Positions 46,998-61,010 of a stretch of 64,000 nt of DNA are shown here, piece by piece (positions within the stretch are counted from its first letter, which is position 1; every line of letters starts with the position of its first letter). A program made the translations under genes and the position numbers. The DNA is from Heterobilharzia americana (lineage: Eukaryota > Platyhelminthes > Trematoda > Strigeidida > Schistosomatidae): contig OX104134.1 in the NCBI GenBank assembly GCA_944470555.2, forward strand, positions 114,942,701 through 115,006,700. The letters are read 5' to 3'. Below the pieces are notes generated by a model. It saw only the letters and a program-made list of their open reading frames with translations. It was not told the DNA's origin and did not search any database.

Positions 46998-48265
46998 ATT
47001 AAAAGGTTTTACATCCAGTCTCTCCACATCCTGTTTTGAAATACTTGTCGAATGCACTACTGAAAGTCTGGTTACACTGTTTTCACTGTAAAAACCTGGT
47101 TTCTTTAAACTTCCCTAAAACGCTCCTTAGGTTGGTAAGCGTTTTACAAAGAAATGGAGTACAGTGAAGCTTCACCCCACTGTACCCGTTAGCGTGTCAC
47201 ATGGTAGCTGTCGCTCAAGTTCTCTAGTGAAAATCAGGAAAACCTTACTCTGAAATGCCATTTTAAACACTTACATAAAAATTTTTGACTTCACTAAATC
47301 TGTTTTCAATGAGTCACATCTACAACATATTGAATCTACTGGAACTTGCTAATGAATCGGTGTAGATTGTTTTGTCTCTGCTTAGCACTTACCAATTAGT
47401 TGTAAGTGAATATTTCAAACTTCTCAGTTATAGCTTTCACAGAATTATGGCACGTTATCGCAAAGCAACACAACAAGTTTCTCGCATCATGATTCTTATT
47501 GATTTATACCATTATTAGTGTCAGCTGCTACTGTTATGCTCTACAGTGTGGATGTTTGCTATGTTTCTGGTATGCTCCCTGAGGGTTTAATTGTGATTTT
47601 TCGCCCTACTTCACCTGGTAAATCTGAATAACTGGTATCTGAGGTATCTAAAGTACATAATAAGCTAGTCCTCATATAAGTGGAATGTATTTGTAAAATC
47701 CCAATAAGGTCGAAAAATAAATTTTTAACCTTTCAGGATCTCATGGAAGCCGCTTCTTCTCATAAAAAGCGGCATTGATGCTAGCCGCAAATTTGAAACT
47801 GTTTGTGTACTAAAGTATTCTGTGAAAGCTATAACTGAGAAGTTTGAAATATTCACTTACAACTAATTGGTAAGTGCTAAGCAGAGACAAAACAATCTAC
47901 ACCGATTCATTAGCAAGTTCCAGTAGATTCAATATGTTGTAGATGTGACTCATTGAAAACAGATTTAGTGAAGTCAAAAATTTTTTATGTAAGTGTTTAA
48001 AATGGCATTTCAGAGTAAGGTTTTCCTGATTTTCACTAGAGAACTTGAGCGACAGCTACCATGTGACACGCTAACGGGTACAGTGGGGTGAAGCTTCACT
48101 GTACTCCATTTCTTTGTAAAACGCTTACCAACCTAAGGAGCGTTTTAGGGAAGTTTAAAGAAACCAGGTTTTTACAGTGAAAACAGTGTAACCAGACTTT
48201 CAGTAGTGCATTCAGACAAGTATTTCAAACAGGATGTGGAGAGACTGGATGTAAAACCTTTTAAT
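46998..48265. repeat. Large inverted repeat, arms about 449 bp
   Basis: Left arm 46998-47445 and right arm 47817-48265 are reverse complements with only a few single-base differences (for example ttgtcgaatg against ttgtctgaatg). The spacer is 371 bp and contains the second copy of a short direct repeat (47688-47752). No coding frame or terminal transposase is seen. It could be a non-autonomous fold-back element or a local inverted duplication. Confidence 0.9.
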
Positions 48266-48299
48266 AATTGAGAACTTTCGATTCATAGTTAGTATTTGC

Positions 48300-50395
48300 A
48301 GACTGTCACTCAGAGCATTATTTATCTTAAGACTTACTCATCGTGGTTATTCTCTGTTTTTTCATTTATTTATATAGTGATAGTTTGATAAATAAATATA
48401 TTAAATTTGAGTTCAAATACTCATTGTAAAGATCACAAGTGGTAGCAATCAGGTGAATGAATTACTGGATGCAATATAAGCATGCACAAATGTTGATAAA
48501 ACAGCGGATCAGGTACTCTGAAAACTGCCATTGGATAGACCACTGTTTTAAGGTTGCTAAAACTTCAATTTTCACGTTGTGTTCGACAGTAAATCTTCTA
48601 AGTCAATAGCTAAACAACGTAATAACATTTTACAAGTATACAGACTTTTATAGTTTCACAGATTTGTAAACTTGAAGATATACAATAAGCACCTACGTCA
48701 TCCAGCATACCCTCATTTTATTCTGTGTTGCTCATGGATGTTGTTACTGGCTAGTTAGCTCATGCATCTTGGTTTACTGGCATACTTCTGAAAATATGCA
48801 ATCTCTCTCAGGCAACTAACCTGGTGTTCTTCATCGATGCCATCTCATGTGTTTTGACTAGGTGCAACAAGTTGTTGGTTGATGTTTTCATGCATCATAA
48901 CCATGTTAAGAGCCTCCAAATTTTCCCTGTTAACTATTTAGTTCAATAAAAAATGGCCAGTTGAAAGATATATACACTAATGGAAAACTTCCTACTGAAC
49001 TGACATCAGAAGACAGTAACCAATGAAAATAAATTTTGCAAAATACAAGACAAGCGATATAATAAGCAGGATTAAAACATATTTCACATATAGTGATGCT
49101 TAGGCAATTGAAGGTTATCATTTGGTTGCTGTCAGTTCAAATCGTCAAGGGAACATGACTCTGTTCAAGATAACTAATACATCTGCCTGATGAGAACTAA
49201 TAAGAACGAAACCAATGTCTCAGTGTTTCCTGCTGACTAACCAATAACACCAGAATACAATCCACTTGGTTACTTTATAGAAAACTTGTTTAACAGACGT
49301 TAGTTGATACTGAGAATTTGAAAGTTAACGCCTATATCAGTTACCAGTTGATCGCCATTTCGTTATCGACTAACCACTCATATTAGCCTAACTTATGACT
49401 TGGGAATAAATATAAAGTTGAAAATTACATAGTTACAGTTACTGCGCTTTCAGGATCGCCCTCCATAACTTATTTCAAATACTTTGTTATCTCATGTTTA
49501 GGCGCTGTGACATCACGAAAATATTTAGAAAATTAAGATGTCATGAATTAAACGTCGAAAAATCTATACTGTGTTGGATATTCACAAGTGGTAATCTTAA
49601 GAGTTTAAGGATAGTGAAAAATGTTAAATGCAGATGGCTCTTGAACATCAGTGTGATTCACTGGTGCCGTTGGGTCATAGATGCATATCAGATTAGGTTT
49701 ATAGAAGATAGTTGTGTCTGGTAAAATTGTTTGTCAGAATTCATTCATCGAGAGATTTAGTGCTCCCAGATAGGAAGGTGATGAGCACCTTGGACAGAAA
49801 AAGTCTCTTAAAATTGCCGACTAAATTGGATTTACTTGCATGTAACAGCAACCACTAGTGCTGCCAGAAGTTTACATTGATGGTGGTTATTTTAGTAGTG
49901 ATGAGGACCTAAAGGAATGAGCATCACTGTCTGAGGTTGAAATTGAAAGACTTTTAATCGTAATTGATGTCACATTAAACATTTACAACTCGAAATTCTA
50001 AAGGTCAAACTGATGAATAGTGCATAATGACTTAAAGGTATTGTCAGACTGTACTGACCAAGTTAAAAACTCAATAAAATTAGGGAGAAATTCCTTCTAT
50101 ACATATATCATCCGTTCAAATCATTGTAGAAGTAAGTTAAAATTGTTCTTCTTGGCAAAATCCAAACAGTAAATCGATTTTAAATTTGAAGTTCGTCGTC
50201 ATGCGGCATTGATGTGTACGAAAAGTCAAACGGTGTCTTCAGTCAACAAATGCAAACTATTAATTACGATAAGATTCAACGAAGCGCATAGTCTTAATAT
50301 TTATTTTTTGCAAAGATCGATTAATTGGAACAATAATGTGAATGTGCTTGAATTTACTGTGGAATCCACAACTTGCATTTCATCCTGTCTGTGAA
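48300..50395. other. AT-rich intergenic DNA, no gene seen
   Basis: Short frames only, none with a recognisable domain. Confidence 0.4.
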
Positions 50396-50399
50396 TCAT

Positions 50400-50580
50400 C
50401 ACCATCATTTATCCGCCTCTTAGTCAGTGTTTTTATTCCTACTTGGAATAGAGGCTAGCATCCATCACTTCAAACATCAGAGCGTTTCCCACTAGGGTAT
50501 TGAGTCACGAGATCCATCTGTTGTGCAACATCAGAATAAAACATGAGACAATATCGAGGCATTTGTTCAAAAAACCAATA
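50400..50580 (-). mobile_element. Sm-alpha-type SINE head (fragment)
   Basis: The minus strand has ctagtgggaaacgctctgat and gtttgaagtgatggatgc, which match the tRNA-like head of the copy at 56055-56290. The hammerhead part is missing. Confidence 0.6.
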
Positions 50581-50991
50581 CACAAACGGAAACTAATCAT
50601 TTTGGTTCATTATGATCATTGGTTTCTGCAAGTATCAGTAAATAATAATATAACTTTTTAAAAATGATCTAGCAGGAATTTTAATTACAGTCATTTAAAA
50701 GCAAGTACCTCTCCTAAAGTTGGTGGGATTATAATAGATTCTGCACCACTGTCAACTATAAAAATCGCTTCAGATTAAGTGTCAGAGAAAAGGGGGTAAA
50801 TCGGTGGCTTACTAGCTTCCTCAGTCACTGACGGATTCTTTCCCTCCTTCTAATCAGATGCACGAATTTGTATGCACCTAACAGTATCATATTTTTCGTG
50901 ATATTGGTGAACTACGGGCAGTAGTCTATACGAGGTAGAACGCTGTCTACTAGATATTAAAATAAAGTTAGAGGGGTGTGGAGTAGAGTTC

Positions 50992-51006
50992 TCTCTCTCT
51001 CTCTCT
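50992..51006. repeat. (CT)n microsatellite, short
   Basis: A run of ct units in otherwise unremarkable DNA. Confidence 0.8.
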
Positions 51007-51614
51007 TTAACGGTTGAGTTTCCATCTCCTTAAATTAAGAGAAGTACATAATTTTTACAAAATTTTATAAGTTGATATTAGTCCGTGAATAGATTTTTCT
51101 GTTTATCTCAGATACGAAAACAACTACTTACGTTTCAGAATGAAGCCTTGTGTTTCCATCTCCATAGGCAGCTAATCGCGACAGCATAAACTGACTGAAA
51201 GATGCGTTTGACTTACGACGTTAGCAAAACAAGTAGAATTTTTGCATACAGTGTGGTGGTTATGTTTGATTAAGGATCCAACTGCTCAGTCATAACATTT
51301 CTTTAAAATGAAGTTTAGGGGCAGTTGGCACTGGCTAGGTACACGCAAATGTCTACTGAAATAGTTCAAGAATTGAAACGTTAGCATTCTGGGGTAAAAC
51401 CAACGAATTGTAAACATTACTACAAAACGAAAACTTGAGGTTGTATAGTTGTATGGTTCTATCTTAAGGAAATTTGCGATAGTTTTCAGCACAGATGGGC
51501 GCTAGCCGGAAAACACTGAAAGCCTAGAAGAACTAAAAGTCAGCTTTGTCTAGTATGAGACTCTTGAACATTACTTAACGATGACTCCATGAGGCATTGA
51601 GCCAAAACCGGCCA

Positions 51615-51675
51615 GGTTTTTTAGTGAGCACTTTACCATTAGAACACTGGATTCGAATCCAATGGTCTATATATT
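51615..51675 (+). repeat. tRNA-like segment
   Basis: ttttttagtgagcacttt ... ggattcgaatccaatgg has a perfect B-box-like block and an A-box-like start, but no full cloverleaf was found. It is probably a SINE head. Confidence 0.4.
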
Positions 51676-52444
51676 TTCATTCATTTGATTGACTGTACAG
51701 CGTGACCATTATCTTATATGCATGGGTATAACCGTTATCTTTATCCTAAACAGTCTGTTGGTACTGATCACCGGAAATGAGATGAAAGCACGTTTATTCG
51801 GTCAAGTCATTAGAACTGCTTTGTGGTAATGGGTCAGAATAAATAATAATTTTGGCTAGGGTTTATAAAGCTAGTGGCATGGATGTAGATTAACTGGGGA
51901 GAAACTGAACGGGAAGGTGCGTACAACTGCATGGACGTAGGAAGAAAACGCTTTCTCAAACTTTTCGACTGAATTTTAGTCTCAAAATATCCAACGACAG
52001 ATTGTGATAGATGAAAAAGGGTTGTGTACTCAGGACATTATAAGTGAGATCCTGTTACCAAAATTATTGGTCTAATGTTTCGTCTGAGGCATAAAAACAA
52101 CATCTCCATGTTAGCCTTTGCGTGATGAATCCAACTTTATTTTGGTTCGAGTTTTGCAGTTTATGACAGGTTATGCGGAGAACCTTGTGAGAATTCCATT
52201 TGCCAACATTGCATAGAAATGAAATCGTTTATTTTTATTAACACTGCTTGACATGACCAGTTACAACTTTCTGAATTCTGTATCGCTTATCTACTGCTTT
52301 CTTTATTATAGTCGAACGTTGTGCTAGTATGTGCTGGGCTGAAGAGGTTAGGATATAAAGCCTATCCAGCTCATTGGGATGGTAGCTAAACTAATTATCA
52401 TTCTGATTCAGATGTTTCTAGCTAGTCGGTGAAACACTGAAGAC

Positions 52445-52500
52445 CCTGGAGCGCTGCACAGCTGTTTTCGTCCTCCTCTGAAACTCCCCAGCACTGCTAA
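52445..52500 (-). ncRNA. Degenerate hammerhead-like sequence
   Basis: The minus strand reads gtgctggggag, a stem II-like segment, aggacgaaaacagctg, then gcagcgctcc, the layout of the SINE-borne hammerhead. The core A6 is G and the cleavage site is gtg, so it should not cleave. Confidence 0.5.
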
Positions 52501-52792
52501 CCCACTGACTGTTCATTACTCTCGAGCTTTCATTAGTTCTCCGGCTGACATCAGTCCATGATGATTACTATCTGGAAATCAGTCAGTCCACCCAAAAGTA
52601 TAAACTGAATTACTGTCTAGTGCTCATTGGTGACACTTCGAGATGGGCTTCCGAAGTTCAAATGAAAAGCTGTGATCTATAGGGTCAAGCAAGTCAGGTG
52701 TGAGAACAAATAATCGCCAGTGCCACTGAATGATGGTTGCACTATATACCAAATTGAAAAAAGCTAGAGAATGTAGACCACTAGATTTCAGC

Positions 52793-52935
52793 CTAGTGGC
52801 TGAATGATAACAAGCTCATTGCAATACCTGACGGTCCTCAGCTCAATTTCTCGAGGGGTCATGGGTAAGCAACGCTATGGCGTTCCATACTAGGACGAAA
52901 CAACTCCTCAGCTGTCACAGGCTTTCAGAGATTCT
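52793..52935 (+). mobile_element. tRNA-headed SINE with degenerate hammerhead
   Basis: A tRNA-like head (cctagtggctgaatgat ... ctcaatttctcgagg) is followed by taggacgaaacaact, the second half of a hammerhead core. The first core block is corrupted (ctatggcg instead of ctgaggag). Confidence 0.5.
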
Positions 52936-52939
52936 CTGA

Positions 52940-53805
52940 ATAATGTCAGTCAGTGCTGAGAGAAAAAATGTTGACACCTTACCTTTACTACAGACAAACG
53001 TAGCGATGACACTACGTACCATTCTTTCTGCTTATAGTTATAATAAAAAGATCATTAAACGTCCGCATTAGATTGTTGCCTACAATGGTGAATACTAGAC
53101 ACTAATGACATCACTTTGTAAGGAACTATGGAGCCACAATCTTCTGTTCATAAGTACAAGTTAATCAATTACAGTTGTTTCAAAATACAAGCAGATTATT
53201 TTCAACGTTATACACCCTAACTATAGGTGAGAAAAACTGAACAGATTGAACAAATAAAAGTAGTGGAAACTAAGGTAGTATCATGTTACAACTGCTAATG
53301 TTTGCAAAAATTGAAATTACCTGAATACACATCCAATAAATTTAGCCAGCTGTGAGTTAACTGCCTGAGTTTAACGGGAATTAATTGCGGATGAGAGTAT
53401 CTACACACAGTAAAGTAGAATAAGTGAATAAAATAATGACCTGTTGAAGAAATTATCTGGGAATCTAATCAATTATACTAATCATATACAAATTGAAGAG
53501 AAGAATTGACATAATTTGTACCTATTCAATGCAGGTTACCATGAAAATTTCCTTAAAATATTCATTTTAGAACAGTGTACTTGACTATACAATATGAACC
53601 AAAAACAACCAGTGCCAACTGAAATCCTAAAAAGGATGTATTACGAAAAGTTAACACATAACTTGGCGCTACATTAAAAGTAATCTAGTCACTCTGCAAA
53701 AGATAAGTTACTTGAGCCAAAGGTTCAGCCTTCATATTCCCCAAAGGTTTAAGCATAAACCTTGTAACATTATTAATGTAAGTGTAAAACTTGGGCACTG
53801 TGGCA
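52940..53805. other. AT-rich intergenic DNA, no gene seen
   Basis: Nothing recognised. Confidence 0.4.
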
Positions 53806-53810
53806 GAATG

Positions 53811-54016
53811 TAATTCCATATTAGATTTCTTATTTGATATATAGTGCACAGTGATACAGTATTATTTACTTGATTACGTTTCGAGAATAAATTATTGCTC
53901 ATAATCACTACATTGATATGATTATGAGCAGTAATTTATGCTCGAAACGTAATCAAGTAAATAATACTGTATCACTGTGCACTATATATCAAATAAACAA
54001 ATCTAATGTGGAATTA
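53811..54016. repeat. Palindrome with 98-bp arms
   Basis: Left arm 53811-53908 and right arm about 53919-54016 are reverse complements with few mismatches around a loop of about 10 nt (ctacattgat). A transcript would form a long hairpin. No open frame of note uses it. Confidence 0.9.
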
Positions 54017-54019
54017 CTT

Positions 54020-56050
54020 GTAACATTATATCAAGTAGTTGTGAAGGCAGATTATTACCAATCTAGATTGATTACTGTAGGACTGGAATACGAAAGGGAC
54101 ATCTTGTACAGTTCCAATGTAAACAAATAGTAGCTGGATCGAAAAGGATGAAAACGTCAGAAAATAAATGAGACAAAATTCATCTCTGTTCAGTCGTTTG
54201 TCGTATTTATATTATTAACAAACATACCTCATCACATAGGTGTGAAAAAAGCTGTACAGTGTGAACAAAGTTGTTGAAGGAAATACCATTTAACTTTAGG
54301 AAGTGAAACTGTTTCTCCTCCTCCACAGACGGTACATGATATATTCACTCAAAATCCCGTTACTCCATTGTTTGGCAAACAGTCTACGGACGGAGGATGT
54401 TTGCCTATAACCCTCAAACTTCAGTTTATCTCTTAAGTCTTTCGACTGATAATTATGCAATAATGATTAGAACAATTGTGCTCTGTGAATCTTATCATAC
54501 AAATAATCTTATGTTCAAATATTTGATGCAATATAGAGAGAAGTTTTCATAGTCAGCTACACTTAGTGTGTAAAAAGGATAAACAGGACTTCTGTTCATG
54601 ACTGGTAAGCAAAAAAATGTCTAACGAATTACCACTTAACATTTATGATAACATGTTTTGATCACTATGACTAGTTACAGCATTTCTGTGTGCATAAAAA
54701 AAATCCAGTCGTAAAATGAAGGTGAATAAGCTGCCAAAAAGGTGAAGATAATGATTTTTATGCAGCAAGAAAAGTGAATCTCAAATGTTGGCATTCACAT
54801 TAGGCTTCTACAGTGTATCACTGTTAATAACAGTAGCAGTTCTTACTCATGTCAATAAATATCATTTTTATAGAAGTCATGTCAAAAGTGACATAAAGTA
54901 TATTTGCAAGAAAAGGAGGAAACACTAAAATCATTGTAAGGAGAGCAGAAATATGATGGCACTAAAAACAGGTAGATAAATGTTGTCAATTAACGGTGAC
55001 ATTTTCAACATTTCCTTACTGACGACATACAGAGAGACATCTTATTCATCTACTGTTATTAGGTTGATGTTGACACATCGAAAGGAGAGGCTATGGTTGA
55101 CATATGTGATCTTTTCTGTTTCAAAAAACTACCTAGGTTTGGTCAAGCCTAACATCAGTAAGGTATTTTCAAAACCTGAGAATAGATCAAGAAACTTGCC
55201 CAAAAATGCTACATCGTCGTGTAAAAATATACTGATGTGGTTTTATGCCCAAAAGATAACAGAAAGCCTTATAAACGTTCCACACTTATGATCTCTTGAT
55301 GTCATAATGATGCTACTCATGTGATCCAAGCAAAACAGGTGACTGCATTACACTGTTGATCTCCTGCAAACCTTTACTTCGACAGATTCGTTTTCTGTGT
55401 TAATTAGCCGTTGAAAAAGATTTACAAGACATTCCTTCCTCTAGCATCTTCTAGACGGGTATTACTATTTGGTTCAGAATAAGAGTTCCATGTTCCTAGA
55501 TGCAGTTTCCAGCTTTAAAAAGTTGTTATTGTACACGCCCCAGTTATTTTACTGAGTGTTGACACTACTCGGATTACTTCCTATTGTTGTTTGACGAAAT
55601 TACAAATCACTAAAGTTTTATCATCCTTAACAATCTAATTACCAGATACCAGTATTAACTCTCAAAACATCTTTCTTTGATACTCAACTGAAGAAGCCAT
55701 GTTGAACCTACTCAAATAAAAATGCCTGGAAAACTACATTCCGTCTACTTTGAAATATATTGTCAAATACTGAAGGAAAGCTTAGTAAATTATAACCTGT
55801 GAATCAGTTTATTCGGTACATTCTCAGGTAGGCATTGCGTGAAGCGGTTGACAGACAGCAAACACTTGTTATAAATGTGTTCTCAGTTGCAGGATGTAGT
55901 ACATTAAATTTCTTGGCATATACAATAGACTATGATAGACAAGCAGTCGATTGCGTCGAGATGCCTTGGTATATAAAATGTATGTCTTACAAAATGTGAC
56001 CGTGTTAATGTGAAACATGTAGCCACCAAATAGAATACAAAAAGGATTCA
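54020..56050. other. AT-rich intergenic DNA, no gene seen
   Basis: The longest frame (54980-55291, +, 103 codons) has no recognisable domain and no neighbour support. Confidence 0.4.
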
Positions 56051-56054
56051 GCCT

Positions 56055-56290
56055 AAATCAATTGGATGGATAAAACTAAACTTTGTTGGATCCATCTTGT
56101 TGACTAGCGGTGGAATCGAAGACGCAAGTTTCATTCTGTTTGGGACTTGTTAGCCCGATATGTCTGCACCTTAGTGAATAATGTTGTTCCTCCTGAGACT
56201 CGAACCCAGTATCCATCGCTTCAAACGTCAAAGCGTTATCCGCTATCCCACTAAGGCATTATAGCCACCTCTTGTGCAACGGGTATCAAT
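56055..56290 (-). mobile_element. Sm-alpha SINE, near full length, mutated hammerhead
   Basis: On the minus strand a tRNA-like head (gtgggatagcgg A-box near 56250, gggttcgagtc B-box near 56200) is followed by a hammerhead region (agtcccaaacag, atgaaacttgcgtc) at 56160-56110. Core block one reads ctaacaa instead of ctgacga, with two invariant G changed to A. It ends in a ggatccaac... tail. Confidence 0.75.
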
Positions 56291-56299
56291 TGTTGTGTT

Positions 56300-59200
56300 T
56301 GATACTTGTCATTTCCCGTTGCTATATAAGACCAGATTGCTTGACCTCTATTGGCAACTGGGCTCCTATGCGAATACCTTGACATAAATGTTTTATGAAA
56401 GGAATGCAATAAGACAATTCCGATGAAGTAAAAATGTAAACTTTTGACCTTCTGGAAGCCGCTTTTGACAGAATAAAACCTGTCCAAGTTATTGCATGTT
56501 TCAATAAATCAGATTACTCTTTTCATGCACGCATACATAAGCAACAAAATGGAATCGAATGATATCACCAGTAACTATTTATCAGTGGGCTCCAAGTGAT
56601 ATGAACTGACAAAAATGTGCACATATGTGATTAAGTATCAATGAGTATGAGAAAGGAGTATGAATAAGAAATTCCGTTTGTTTGCCATAGCTTGTACAAG
56701 TTTTATTCTCAGAACAAGTGAACTTCACGAAGTTGCAGAACGTCAGAAATTCACTTTCCTATTTCATTGGGATTATGCAAATATATTTCACCTATTTGAT
56801 CATAATTTTTTGACATTTGAAATATTCTGTATCTCATTGGTGTTTAGTGTGAGAACGACCATTTTACTTACGACAAATAATGACATTTAAGTAGTAATTG
56901 TAAGAATAATCATGCAAAATCAGAGAGGCATACAGATTTTAGCCATTTCATTCAATTTGAGACTGAAAACAGTTCGTTCAGTTGTTTCTTTCTGATATCC
57001 GTTTAAACGAATTTACTTTTGTAGTATTGTGATTTACAACAAGCCGAAACTCTACTTTACTTCGTTATAATGAGTGACTAGTAGGTGGTGCTAACGCCCG
57101 TATAAGATATTTAGACCACTACATGGTTCGCGGACATATATGTGTGAATGACCATTACATTCTAATTTATGTCATAAAATGATGAGTATACTACCTAGTC
57201 TTGGAGAAATTTCAAAGTAAAGCTGGTTTATTAGTTCCTTGATCCAATAGAAATGTAATGAAGTAAGCTAGTGTTGAATATTCTACTGCAGGAAAATAGA
57301 ATATTTCTGCATTCAGTCAATGGATTTATTCATAGCCCTTACGGGGAACGTAAACCATCAACCTCCAGGGTGCTGATGCTTTGGCAGTACAACCTGTTCA
57401 GTGCAGTATCAGTATTGTGGATGAGAGACAACAGCAGGAAACCTAGATCAAACTGAATCCCTCCTGTCAACTGCTTCCAACTATTCCGCACAATTTATCT
57501 TAACAAGTCCAAGCGGTTTAAAAGAGATTCATAAAAAATATTCATTCATTTATGAATCGTTTCATATTCATAAAAATGTTAAAAATATTAGTAGTTTGAG
57601 TATTAGTATTTATATGTATGTATATATATATATATGTATATATGGTAAAGTTGTGGAAAAATTGTATATAGAGAAACATGTTATCATTGAACACAATGAT
57701 TTTAGAGGACAAGAACGAACCCCCTCAAAAAAAGGAACTAAAAACAGTTCAGAAAATGAGTTTATAGTTCATAATTGTTCAACAAAATCCAAATGATCCT
57801 TCTTCTTTAACTGTGAACACTGAAGGAGTGAAACAAGGCATTTGTATGCACAGATGCATATGATGACCAGTGCGTTTTTCTTAAATCGTTGTTGGAAATT
57901 AGATCACAAACTACTACAATATGTAGTAAGTAGTATTCAAATGTCTTAAAGGGATAGACTATCAACTGTACGTTGATACATATTCATGTTGCTTAGACAG
58001 GAACAGGAACGAAAAATAAAAGAAGATAGATGCATTTATAAGTTGGAAGATTAATAAGGAAGGGACAAAATATAACTTTCAGGAAAAAATAAAACGTTTT
58101 TTAGATAGGTAGTTAGTGAATATGTGTATATATAGATATATGTTTGGATATACTTTGGACGACAGTGTGAATATTTATATGAAAAAGGGAAACAAATAAA
58201 GGGTTCCAGAAGAAATAAGGCTTTGGACAGTATAATATTATCATACTAGACCACAATTAGATAAATCAAGCGGATAGATATTCACATATAACTATGTTTT
58301 TGAGATTGGGGACTGGTAATGAAAACTGACAAGGAATCAGCTGGTGGATTGTATTCCAAAATTTCTTTTCGATCACGATTTTCTGTATGTAGAAAATGGA
58401 ATGAAGATTTGTAGCAGATAATATTTTAATAGATTTATGATACTGTCAGGCTGAAATGGAACTAAAAATTTTTTTTTTGTATATTTTTAAGGGTGAAAAT
58501 AAGGATTCAGTACTAGGATAGTTTTCAATACGATTGACTGACATACCATGGCCAGAAACCCAGTAGTCAGTGGTTCTGATTGTGTTGTGGCTGAAATTTT
58601 CATGTCACCTTCAATCCACACCTAATGTCAATACTAGTCTGCCAGACCGTCGCTATCTTAAACAGTCAAACTGATGACCTACAGATGCCGGTGCAAATGG
58701 TATGTGATCAGTATCGTATACACACTACATTTCGTGATCAGCAGACCTATATGAATAAGCATAGCTGGTGCACTATGGAAATGGCCAGACCGTGATTAGT
58801 CTCTGTGTGTGTAATTTATTCTCAAAAGAAGTCCACTGTAACGCGAGTAGCTCAATGATAATATCGCCAACTATGACCGCAAAGAGAACAGTTTTCACAC
58901 CATAAATGATTATGGGTCTCAAAAATGATGTCAGTAAATTTGGCCAACTTATGCAAAAAAACATTCAACGTTGATCCAAGGTATTTCACCGATAACTTTC
59001 AAACAACAAAGAAGTCAGATTTCCATACAGATCAACTTATCAGCACAAAGTATTTCAGTTCATCATCTCTGTTCGATAAATAGTGATATAAATTGAAATA
59101 CCATCACTTTCTAATCGAAATGTTCTACACGCTACATCAACATAAACCTTTTTAGATATATATTATGCTGATTTTTTAAGTAAAAGAATAGAAGCATTAA

Positions 59201-60975
59201 AATTTCAACAAGAAAGCACTCTTTTATTCGAGTAAATGCTAATTATACGTTATGACAATCAGTGTCGGGATTAAATAAAAATGGACACTCTATATGATGG
59301 ATGTGCTAGAATTTGAAAGTGATCACAATTAAATTCACACTAGGTTACTGAGGTGTAAATTGGACCCCATAAAACTTGAAGTTCCAAGGATGATTCCTAA
59401 ATGAAGGATAGGTATGGTTTTCTAACTAGTGTAGGTTAGTGGTGAGACTATTTTTGATGGGTCATTTTTCAAGATATCATAAAAGTGAGAAAAGTGAAAA
59501 TTTTCCGCTTGTACTTCACTGAACCTGCTGCTTTTGACCATCAAAATTACATTGCTGATTCGGAACTTACAGACCACTTTTCGAGTCGTTATAATTCTTC
59601 AAGAGAACAGTGAACATTTGTATGGTTTAAAACTAGTAGAGTACAAAACGTAGTATTTTACATGGTTAGCAAAGTGACATTTATAAATAGATGACGGTTT
59701 TACAGTTGTTCATTAAAAATTAAATGAAAATATATCTGAAAAGTCCAAAAATAGTTTTCATACTTTTTGAATTCGATCACTTGATTGAAACTTAGATCAT
59801 AGTTTTTAATACCGCTGTGTATCTGTTTTGAAGTATGGTAAAATGTGATCTTTTCATGTTTTCAATGGACATAAAGGTCGATCAGATGACCTAAACTTAA
59901 GCAATGACACTGGCAGTTTGTATTCGAAGGTATAAAGATGAATAAAAACGTTATGTTTGTACATCCTTTTCCCTTAACTAATTACATAAGAGTTGGAAGA
60001 AAAGGATTTACAATGTTAAAATGTTCATTTCTAATACAAAGATGAGTTTGTTTACCACTTTGTTCATTCATATATTCCTCACTGTCTAGTTATTTATGGT
60101 CATTAGATCATGACAGTATTAGGCTGGTTTATATTCTTGAAGAATTCGGTGTCTTCATTGAACAAACTAATGATTATGGCAACAGACTTGATAAAACTCG
60201 CCTATACTCATACAGCGATGTATGCAGCCAATAGAATTACTCTACTTCATCCTTCACTTTATTTGTCAAAACTGTTGTCTTGTCTGATGTTAAGCGAAGT
60301 GAGTTAATTGTAAAAAGAGAATTGTGCAAAATTGTAAGTGAAAAACTGTTCGATTAGAAGTGACTTATGCTAACTCCTGTTTTCCTGTGTATTAGTATTA
60401 GGTGGAATGAAGCTGTTACAAGCGCATAAGCCACCTCTGAGAAACAGCTCACTTGACCTTGATAAGCAATTATAAACAGTGTTAAAGTTTAGCATACTTG
60501 TTGAAAAAAAACCCCAACTACTTGCAACCTTTATGGAACGTGGTCAGGTGATTGTTAGCTGTTGCCTAATGAGATGAAAGATATAACCCCCGATATCGAG
60601 ATTATTTATACCATTACACTATGAGCTTCAGTTTCCATAGGCCGAACTTTCAGCATAAGTCTGCATCATCTTCAGCACACACTTAACGCCAAAAAAGCAA
60701 TGGTCACTTATTTTCTCCTAGTCTAAAACTTTCCGTTAGTAATCATTCATTCAAAACCCTACGATTTTCGAAACAAATTATCAACATTCTCGAAATTTAC
60801 GGAATTTATGATATGATATGTTCATTTTTCCAACTTCAGCTGATTCCAATTCCTCTTGAGGAGTATGCACAAATTGTCTTAAGATTCATCAGTATAGGTT
60901 ACTTTTTGCGCCTAAAATATAACAGATGGTGAATTCATTTCAGATTCTGAAATTTACTGATGATGAATTTCACAA
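56300..60975. other. AT-rich intergenic DNA, no gene supported
   Basis: A (TA)n-rich run lies at about 57615-57645. Short frames (for example 57271-57456 and 60110-60307, +) have no domain I recognise. The 3' exon(s) of the FoxF-type gene could lie here on the minus strand. Confidence 0.4.
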
Positions 60976-61010
60976 ATTTATAAAACATATACATATATAA
61001 ATATAATTAC

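Noticed and set aside
51615..51675. Functional tRNA gene
   Set aside because: The B-box is good, but no complete cloverleaf or terminator can be drawn; the same holds for the other tRNA-like heads.
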